In this document: one piece after another, positions 56,111-64,000 of the stretch
How positions within the stretch are numbered: position 1 is the stretch's first letter
How the letters are laid out: every line of letters starts with the position of its first letter
Origin: Gossypium raimondii
Taxonomy: Eukaryota > Streptophyta > Magnoliopsida > Malvales > Malvaceae
Direction of reading: 5' to 3'
NCBI RefSeq assembly: GCF_025698545.1
Contig: NC_068567.1
Coordinates: forward strand, 60,400,705-60,464,704
Length of the DNA stretch: 64,000 nucleotides
Position numbers and translations under genes: made by a program
Notes under the pieces: generated by a model
What the model was told of the DNA's origin: nothing
Database searches by the model: none
The model's input: only the letters and a program-made list of their open reading frames with translations

Positions 56111-58327
56111 ATTTATTTATATTCTTGAACAGATTAAATTCACTCTTTTTATGCTCAAAAAAAATCTGTCATTACTTTGAGCCTACTTCTGTTAATGCAT
56201 TAAATCAGATATTTCTTTTGCTACTCCCCAGCTATTAGTAGTACCATAATTTCCAGGCCCACTGCTGCTTGACTTGCATCACTAACAACCAAAACGGTCC
56301 AGTCCCACTGCCGGTGTGCTTCCCATGTAGTATATTATTGTTATTTACATCATTTTCCACTACCACTATTACCCAGCTAACTTCCTAGTAAATTAGCATT
56401 TCTAACCATGTGGACCACTAGAACTTGTGGCACTCAGTAATGAAGATATTCATGTTTCTGTCTTTCATTACGCAGTGGACTACTTCAAGGTCCGAACTGC
56501 GGTTTAAACATTTTATACTTTTTTTTTCCCTTTTTCGTTTTCTAATTTACTTATTTAGTCCTTGTTTTAATTTTTTGAATTTTCTTTTGACTGAATCAGA
56601 AATCAGTATTTTGATTGATTTGAACGTCGATTTAATTTTTGTGACACAGCTATCACGTAGGCAGAGGTTTCGTTCACTAGACTTGCTTAGATCCTTGGGT
56701 TAGAGCTTGTGGGAACTGACCTTACTATAGAAAAAGCATATACTATCTCTATTATGTACCCAGTTGCAAGGTATTTGAATTAAATCCCACTTAAAAAGTA
56801 TGAGATTTTTAGTGAAATTTATATGAACCATGTTTGTCTCAACTTCAACAACTAGCTTTTGAGATATAATTCTCCATTGATCTATTTTTGTTGGTGCTTC
56901 AGTTTCCTTAACTTTGATAGCGTGTGAACTTTAAAATGTAAAGTATCTATCGGTTTCAATGTCCCTTTCCTTGCTTGACCAACCTGCCCTACTTGTTTTC
57001 CAAAATGGACTGAAACCAAATTGTTTTATGTTGTTGTCAGCTACAGTATTGGTACTCACCATGCTCAGAGTCTCAACCTATATGTTAAAACCTTTTTCCT
57101 TGAAATTTCCTAGGCAATTTTGGACACATAACATACATAAAAAACAATACAAATATATAATATTAATATAAAAGTATGTCAATAGTAAGTTTAAGGTTAA
57201 AATATATCATAAGTCCTCATGCTTTTCAAAAATCTAAAATTTAGTCTTTGTATTTTTATTTCTAAAATTTAGTCTTTGTATTTTGTTAAATTTAGATTTA
57301 TTATAATGTCATTTTTTAGTTACATAGCTATCAAATGAATATTTTTTTATTTTAAAATATTATACTAATAAATTTAATAAAAATTAACAATATTAACGGT
57401 TAGATTTGAATTTTAAAATTAAAAAGAAAAGTGATTTAAATAAGGATTAAATTCTAAATTAGGTAGAAAGAATTTACCTAATCTGATATGATATTTATCA
57501 TGATTTGAAAGTTTTGTATTAAAATGCCCATTTTCCCACACGAGAAATGTCACATGTATCACAACTTGTTAGGATCATTATTTATAATAAACATAAAAGC
57601 AGATGTAAATCATATCCCTCATTTGGCTCTCTAGAGGCAAAAGAGGGAAGCATATTATACTCCACTTAATATATTGAACATATACTCTTCCTTTTCAATT
57701 GTATAAAATATTCATTTAAGATAATCTTTATCATGAAGAAAGCTAAAAGAAACTTAAAGGAAAAAATGAAAAAAGGGAAAATGAAAGTTTAAGTTTTACA
57801 GAAGATCCTTATACTATGAATTTTTGTATATCTAGTCCTATTATAATTTAATATTTCTACTCCTATTTTACCAAACAGGTATTTTTAGTTTGATGTCAAC
57901 TTTTCTTCTAATTTTGCTAAATATTATAATAGGATATAGCACTTGACTGTACATCTACATTTTGTACAATTAGATATTATTTTGTATATTTAGAAAAGAA
58001 TAAAATTATAATAAAGTGTATAAAAAATGCAAAAGTGATAATGTATTTAAATATTAAGGTAAAATTAATCTCAAGTTAGACCCATGACAACCCACTACCT
58101 CTACCCCTATAAGCATTACAAAAAAGTGATTGAGGGTTAAAAATTATCAAAGTATAGAAAAAGGACTAAATCCGAAAAAATGAAAAATTCAGAGTCCTTT
58201 ATGAAATTTTACCAAAATGAAAACGGAAACTTAAACGCGTAGAGTACAGCAGTATTCGGGTCTTTGGTCATCTTCCTCTTCACGCGGCATCTTCCTCTTT
58301 AATCGCCATTTTCTCTTTCTCTCTCTT
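56111..58327. other. Intergenic upstream of the PP2C gene
   Basis: No gene supported. 56440-56500 has an acceptor-like TTACGCAG followed by a short open stretch (VDYFKVRTAV and a stop) that could be a last exon of a transcript from the 54.2-kb patch, which is speculative. 57190-57480 carries another repeat of the 51-52 kb type. 57480-58200 is AT-rich. Confidence 0.4.
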
Positions 58328-58334
58328 TATATAT
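58328..58334 (+). promoter_or_regulatory. TATA box of the PP2C gene
   Basis: TATATAT follows a CTCTCT-rich stretch, 232 bases before the start codon. The leader is A-rich, as common in plant 5' UTRs. Confidence 0.5.
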
Positions 58335-58559
58335 CTTTAAAAACCATTCTTCAACCTAACAAAAAAAACCACAGCAACAAAAAAGAAAACCATACAAACA
58401 AATCCTAAAAGACTCTCTCTTTACAACGTAAAGAGCAAAAACCCCAACAGCAAAACGTGTAGTAATAAGGCAAAAACACGGTAGGGAAGGAAGGTTGTTA
58501 ATATATACATATAAAAGTTATAACGGAAGAAAGGTCGAACGATTCAAAAAAACCCAACG

Positions 58560-60555
58560 ATGGCTATGATGTTACGGTCGCTCGCTAGGCCGCTTGAACG
58601 TTGCCTTGGGTTAAGGGCCGGTGGGGATGGTCTCATGTGGCACACTGATCTTAAACCTCATGCTTCGGGCGATTACTCAATCGCCGTCGTTCAAGCCAAT
58701 AAAAACCTTGAAGATCAAAGCCAAGTCTTTACATCTCCTTTAGGTACCTATGTTGGTGTTTATGATGGTCATGGCGGACCCGAAGCTTCCAGATTTGTAA
58801 ACAAGCATCTTTTCCCATTTCTCCACAGTAATTGTTCTTTGACCCTTTTAATCTTTTTCTTAATTATTTTTCTGGGTTTTTTTTAAGATTATCTGAAATG
58901 GGGTTTTCTTTGCATCTAATTTTTCAAGATTCAAATATTCTTTTGTGTTTTAATGGGCAAAGAGAATTTTGGGTTTTTGTCAGTTTATGATATTTTGAAC
59001 AACTTACAAGTGTCTATCATGCACGTTTATTTAGTTATTATTTGTGTATCTGAATGAATATGAATTACTTTGTCTAAATATAAATCTTTATGCGTTTGAA
59101 ATTGGAATTTGGTTCTCAAGATTCTAAAACCATTCAGTTTAATTTCAATTTTTGGCACCTTTCACCTCCTTGCTTTATTGGGTTTTGTCAGTGAATGGTT
59201 GTGTTCTTGTTTTAATTTTTCTGTCTTAATTGTAGAATTTGCTACAGAGCAAGGGGGATTATCTGCAGACGTGATAAAGAAGGCGTTCAATGCTACTGAA
59301 GAAGAGTTTTTACATTTGGTGAAGCAATCATTGCCCGTAAGGCCTCAAATTGCTTCAGTTGGATCATGTTGCCTTGTTGGTGCGATATCCAACGATGTGT
59401 TGTATGTGGCGAATCTCGGCGACTCGAGAGCAGTTCTTGGCAAAAGAGTTTCGGAGGATAAGAAAAACAAGGTTGTGGCAGAGAGGCTATCAACAGATCA
59501 CAATGTTGGAGTTGAGGAAGTGAGGAAAGAGGTTGAGGCTCTTCATCCTGATGATTCGCATGTCGTGGTTTACACTCGCGGAGTTTGGAGGATTAAGGGC
59601 ATAATCCAGGTACTTAACAAAATCTATTGGCAAACCCAATTATAAGAGTTTTAAGTTGAATCAGTCAGGTTGAAGAACAGTTCATGTTTTGGTTCGATGA
59701 ATTCGATGGATATACATGTTTCTTTCCATACATTGCTTGTATGTTTGTAGAAAAGGTATGTTTACAAAACAAATAAACATTGTGCATCCTCTGAATCATA
59801 ATGCTAAGCTTATGTGACTATATGGAGTCTTCTCTCTTTTCTTTTTCGGGTTTTTTGGGTTTTCTTTCCCCTTTAACTTCTGCAGTTAAATGGTTCTCTG
59901 TAATGGATAATGTTGGTCTAAGCATTGAACTTGTTTCTTTATTCAGGTGTCAAGATCTATCGGTGATGTTTACTTGAAGAAACCCGATTTTTATAGAGAT
60001 CCAATCTTTCAACGATTCGGAAACCCTGTTCCCCTTAAAAGACCAGTTATCACGGCAGAACCCTCCATCCTTATTAGAAAGCTTAAGCCCCAAGACTTAT
60101 TTCTGATCTTTGCATCAGATGGCCTATGGGAACAGTTGAGCGATGAAACCGCCGTAGACATTGTTTTCAGAAACCCCCGAGCTGTGAGTATTTACCTTTG
60201 TCTTATTGGTTAATTTAGTCTTCATTAGCAGCTGGACTGAATGACAGAGTATTGATTTTCATTTTGCTTGTATTACTTGCAGGGTATTGCTAAGAGACTG
60301 GTAAGTGCCGCACTTAGAGAAGTTGCAAAGAAAAGAGAGATGAGATACGGCGATATTAAGAAAATCGAGAAAGGAATAAGACGGCATTTCCATGACGATA
60401 TAACCGTGATCGTCATTTACCTAGATCAACACCGAGGCTCTTCACATAACATAGTTAAACATAATGCCATGGGGTGCACGACGGCGCCAGTCGACATCTA
60501 TTCATACAATGCAGATGAAGGATATGAAGGAGATTTACTTCAAACAGTTTCTTGA
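58560..60555 (+). CDS. PP2C-D8-like: Protein phosphatase 2C, clade D
   Basis: Four exons: 58560-58827, 59236-59609, 59947-60183, 60283-60555; GT-AG, in phase, 383 residues. The N-terminus [20 protein letters not shown] is characteristic of clade D. Metal-site motifs are intact: ED (51-52), YDGHGG (68-73, with D69), LGDSRAVL, the [20 protein letters not shown] segment, FASDGLWE and [10 protein letters not shown]. Clade D PP2Cs are Mn/Mg-dependent Ser/Thr phosphatases; several dephosphorylate plasma-membrane H+-ATPases at the penultimate Thr and are inhibited by SAUR proteins in auxin-driven growth. The closest remembered relative is At4g33920 (PP2C.D8), and the next gene here is the counterpart of At4g33925, which supports orthology. 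The clade's typical length (about 380-400) is kept. Confidence 0.95.
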
Positions 60556-60842
60556 ATACACAATAGAATGAGTTAATATTAGGTTTAGCACACTGACTTT
60601 TTATTCTTTTTCAAGTTTTATTCATGTATAGAGAAACCAAATGATGGGGTGGGATTGGTTCTTAAACCAATGTTTCATTGGGAGAAAAATCGAGAGTTTG
60701 GAAGGTAATTTTAGTCACCTCAGACGGATTCCGACACAGGCGGCTATAGGTGTTCCGGTTGAAGTTCTACCGGTTACCGAAAAGGCTACATTGTTTTATT
60801 GGTTTATTAAATTCATTGCTTATATTATATTTAATTTAAAGT
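60556..60842. other. PP2C 3' UTR and flank
   Basis: Contains a small open frame at 60641-60844 that looks like chance in the 3' UTR. No other feature. Confidence 0.6.
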
Positions 60843-61258
60843 GAGTAACGAAAGACAATTAATTACTATATTAATTTTTCTTGTCAATTATGTATAATTT
60901 TGATTGGTGTAATAACAAATTTAGCTCTTAATATTTATATATTTTGTGCAAATGTTGACAGAATATGTAAATGTTGTAGGTTAATTTTGTTAAATCGTGA
61001 CTAAATTGACAGAACATGTAAATGTTATGGGTTAAATTTGTTAAATCAATATCAAATTGACAAGAAGTGTAAATTTTAAGGGCGAATTTTGTTACTATAC
61101 CTATAGAAAAGTATAATTGATGAAAAATATTGATGTTATGATTAATCGTCATTAGTTGCTCGTTTTCAAAATTGACAAGATTAAATTGCTACAATTTTTT
61201 TGAGAGGGACCAATTTGCTCAAAATGAAAATTGAGAGGAATCAAAATGTCTTTGTACC
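60843..61258. mobile_element. Inverted-repeat element (family B), copy 3
   Basis: Shares 'tgtataattttgattggtgt' and the inverted 'cctatagaaaagtataattg' with copies 1 and 2, and ends 'aaaatgtctttgtacc', matching their right terminus. Inside, 'gacagaatatgtaaatgttg' and 'gacagaacatgtaaatgtta' form a local duplication of about 50 bases. Left end decayed. Confidence 0.5.
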
Positions 61259-61700
61259 TGGTTCTTATACATACCATATATAAGTTGTGAATTTAGTTTT
61301 GTACATTAACTTACTCAATTTCAGTCTTTTACTTTTAAATTTAAAATTTTAGTTATGATTCAGATTGTAAAGTAAATTGTTTCATTCTATTATGTTATTA
61401 GTCTTATACTATTATTACAGTTGTAAATTTAATTAATATTTTTTAATTTTATCATTTTAGTCATTATACTTTTCAAATTTTAATGCAAACAAAAATAGTT
61501 AAATCCATTAAACGTAGGTTTTCTATGTGTGCCATATATGAAAATAGCAAATTGCAGCTATTATTTGATCGAGACTAAAATTGAATAATACGAAAAATAC
61601 AAATATTAAAATTAAATAAATTAAAAGATAGATATTAAACTCACAATTTATTCATATACATAAACTAATAACATAATTCTTAATACTCTTAAATTAAAAA
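61259..61700. repeat. Diverged family J inverted-repeat element
   Basis: Arms 'atataagttgtgaatttagt' and 'aaactcacaatttattcata' are roughly inverted. Lies directly against the family B copy. Confidence 0.35.
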
Positions 61701-62669
61701 CAACACTTAATAAACTACGGGAGTTAGGTGATATAACAAATGTCTCTCCTATATTAACCAGTGGTTGAAAGTTTGATCCTCGCCTTCGGTATGGAATAAC
61801 TTTAAAAACTCGTAGTCGGCATCTACTATTTTAATAGAACTAAAAATACGGAGAATTAATTACTGAACTCGCTCTAAGCATGACATAACACGACAAAGTT
61901 GGCTTGTCATTTGTGTATGTAAACCAAAAGGGAAAAAATGTTTTGCGAGACAAATTCCTTAAACTGAAAGACATGGGAATTTTGGCAACTAGATAGCAAT
62001 AACCAAACTTGTTAGGTGAAACGAACCAAACTAAAGCACAAAACGACAATCAGTTGCGCTAAAGTTAGGATGTCTTGTCACTTTTTAATTTTTATTATAC
62101 AACTTGCTTCACTAAACAAATACTATTTAATGAACTTTTTAATATTCTTACTCTACTTTTCAATAATTCATAAAGCTAATAAATATATTATATTCTTTCA
62201 AATTACTTTTCCTTAAATTATTTTTTCTTTATTTTAATTGAAAATTTTATTGTATTAATCGCATAAAAATATTCAAAATTTTAATTTATTCTTTAATTTC
62301 GAAATATGTTTAAACGTTAAAACGTTAATTTTGATATGATGTAAAGTACATTTAAAATGCCCGAATTAAATTGTAAATTTATGTATACTTACATCATTAA
62401 TAACTTGAATCTTACGTATTAAAAAAAACGGTGTTAATAAACTTTAAGAGGGTTAACATTTTTAACTGTTAAAACGATTTTTAAGTAGAAATCATGTTGG
62501 TACTCTAACTAGAATGGTTATACTTTAGTTACTTGGGTTAACTGATAATATTATAAAAAGTAGAGGATTAAATTACATTAAATAAAATTATAGAGATTAA
62601 ATTTTAAATTTGAGCACAATAAAGGGACCAAAACTATAATTTAACTCTTTTTAAATTCAATATTTTGTT
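61701..62669. other. Intergenic, no gene seen
   Basis: AT-rich spacer. At 61735-61815 'ccagtggttgaaagtttgatcctcg'-type text (box B-like GTTTGATCC) could be a piece of another tRNA-derived SINE; not firm. Confidence 0.4.
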
Positions 62670-62671
62670 GA

Positions 62672-63233
62672 AGGATTAAATTGGGGCTTGAACTTTTTTT
62701 GTGTCCAAGTTGCTCCCTAAACTTAACAAATTTTCTCATATTGAGGTTTGAACTAGGCCATTGTTCTAAGGGGCGAAGCCAAAATTTTTTTTTGGGGAGT
62801 TGGAATTAAATTGTATATTTTTATGGTAGTAAGAATGCAATTTTACTATTTTAATAGCCTATGTCATTATAATTTTAAAGGATTAAATCAATTTTGTATA
62901 ATTTAGGAGGTTAAAGTTCAAATTTATCATTACTAATTTAAAATTTTATAAATTATAAAAAGTTTAAATGGAAAATTTTTCATTTTAGGGGCCCTTGCCA
63001 ACCTCTCTGGCTTTGCCATTGATTGTTTCCATATTGGAGCTAAACTTGACAATTGTTCCCACATTGAGGCCTAAGTTTTAGGGTTTTCAAAGAAACATCA
63101 TGGACTAATTTGGACAAAAAAAGGTTCAAGCCCCAATATGAAAACAATTACCAAGTTTAGGGACTAACAAAAAAATTCAGGTCTCAATATGAAAATAATT
63201 ACCAATTTCAGGCCCAAAAAGGTGATTTAACCC
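62672..63233. mobile_element. Inverted-repeat element (family K) interrupted by a family D repeat
   Basis: Left arm 'aggattaaattggggcttga' to about 62760 and right arm from about 63020 ending 'aaaggtgatttaaccc' pair as inverted repeats (for instance 'tgctccctaaacttaacaaa' against 'ccaagtttagggactaac'). 62770-63017, starting GGGCGAAGCCAAAA and ending 'ctctggctttgcc', matches family D at 39011 and sits between the arms, so it is a nested insertion. Confidence 0.5.
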
Positions 63234-63401
63234 TTTACCCAACCCCATTCAAGTTACCAAACGAGAGGAAAATAACAAATTCCTAGAAAATCTACAATTT
63301 TGTGCGCTAAAAAAGAAAATACAAATAGTCGTTTCAGTATAATTTTCTCGGAAAATAACCAAAATCCAGTCCTTTAAGCTTCAACATCCAAAGAAAAAAG
63401 A

Positions 63402-63829
63402 ATGACTGCAAGTCATTTGGTTGCTGAATCCGTGTGGAAAACAATAGAGTCAACTCATTCAGGTCTTTCTTTTTTTCCCCCCCTTATTTATTCTTTCTAT
63501 GTAGAAACTAAATTCCATCTTCTTCTTTTTTCCTTTTTTAAATCCCTAAATTTTGTGATCTTATGACCCAAATTGGCCAGTAAATGAAGAGCAACTATCA
63601 ATGTAAGCAATACTCATCTTCTTTTAAATCTTTTATTCTTGGGCTTTTTAAAATAAAAATAAAAATAAAAATAAAAATAAAAATGGTGGGTATTGATTAA
63701 TTTTGAATTTTCTTTTATTGTAGCTTGCATTTTCTGTTTGGTAAAAACTTCGAGAGAGCAACAAGGATAGTTGACCAAAGGGGTGTCAAGAAAATCTCCG
63801 GTGAACCCAGCGGTCGTTTTATCTTTCAG
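63402..63829 (+). CDS. SWS1: SWIM-domain recombination mediator SWS1/ZSWIM7 (SSN2), first three exons
   Basis: Exons 63402-63462, a 22-base microexon at 63581-63602, and 63724-63829, all GT-AG and in phase; the gene continues beyond the window. The 63 visible residues read MTASHLVAESVWKTIESTHS, then VNEEQLSI, LHFLFGKNFERATRIVDQRG and KKISGEPSGRFIFQ, which is the N-terminus of plant SWS1/SSN2 (At4g33925 from memory). The SWIM zinc motif (CxC...CxH) lies in later exons outside the window. The protein partners with a RAD51 paralog in a Shu-like complex that promotes RAD51 loading in homologous recombination; Arabidopsis SSN2 also acts in plant immunity gene expression. It follows a clade D PP2C as in Arabidopsis. 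Intron 2 has an (AAAAAT)n run at about 63650-63684. Confidence 0.92.
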
Positions 63830-63877
63830 GTTCATTCTCTTTGTTGCTATCTCAATTTTTGAATATTGGTCGAATTC

Positions 63878-64000
63878 TCCTATTAGTCCATGCACTCTGC
63901 ATAAATTGCAGATTTAATCCATGTTCCTCGATTTAATGTTTTTAATGATTTGTTTTTCAAATTTTCAAATTTTAATTTTAGTATCATGTTATATCTATTT
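63878..64000. repeat. Family J arm inside SWS1 intron 3
   Basis: 'ctcctattagtccatgcact' and following text match the left arm of 55656-56110. It runs off the window edge. Confidence 0.45.

Noticed and set aside
60641-60844. 67-codon frame after the PP2C stop
   Set aside because: Lies in the probable 3' UTR, ends in AT-rich DNA and has no recognisable homology.

Overview
The window is nuclear DNA from a flowering plant, almost certainly a eudicot. It is strongly AT-rich, its genes carry GT-AG introns, and the gene families are plant-specific (NPH3/BTB, LOB domain, QWRF, EAR-motif C2H2 zinc fingers, clade D PP2C, P-class PPR). The mix of short inverted-repeat elements resembles cotton (Malvaceae), but that is a guess. 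All exon joins below were worked out by hand from reading frames, splice sites and remembered family sequences; no search was run.

Layout. A P-class PPR gene is cut by the left edge (1-906, +). An AZF/ZAT C2H2 zinc-finger repressor follows (5010-5837, +). From 5.8 to 17 kb the DNA is mainly repeats: three inverted-repeat MITEs, a short snRNA-type promoter motif pair, a complete 2.16-kb solo LTR with a perfect 5-bp target duplication, a hAT MITE with a perfect 8-bp duplication, and a broken LINE RNase H fragment. An NPY-type BTB/NPH3 gene (18160-20908, +) and a class II LBD gene (27940-28678, +) follow, separated by MITEs and SINE pieces. A six-exon QWRF gene lies on the minus strand (33977-36919). 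Then come ribosomal protein S29 (43739-44393, -), a four-exon ZnF-UBP gene (45356-47056, +) and a small zinc-finger gene of the At2g23090 type (47880-49309, -). The stretch from 49.3 to 58.5 kb is repeat-rich, with Helitron-like ends and a CpG-rich exon-like patch near 54.2 kb. A clade D PP2C (58560-60555, +) and the first three exons of an SWS1/SSN2 SWIM-domain gene (from 63402, +) close the window.

Context. From memory, the order AZF, NPY, LBD matches Arabidopsis At5g67450 (AZF1), At5g67440 (NPY3), At5g67420 (LBD37). PP2C next to SWS1/SSN2 matches At4g33920 and At4g33925, and an RPS29 copy (At4g33865) lies close to that pair. The genes are functionally independent (stress transcription, auxin-related polarity, nitrogen response, microtubules, translation, ubiquitin binding, phosphatase signalling, recombination); conserved synteny, not shared function, links them.

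I found no clearly new biological system. The items most worth checking are the snRNA-type promoter at 8.5 kb, the CpG-rich patch at 54.2 kb, the triplicated 200-bp unit downstream of RPS29, the duplicated promoter block with a MITE between its copies next to the LBD gene, and the Helitron-like termini.
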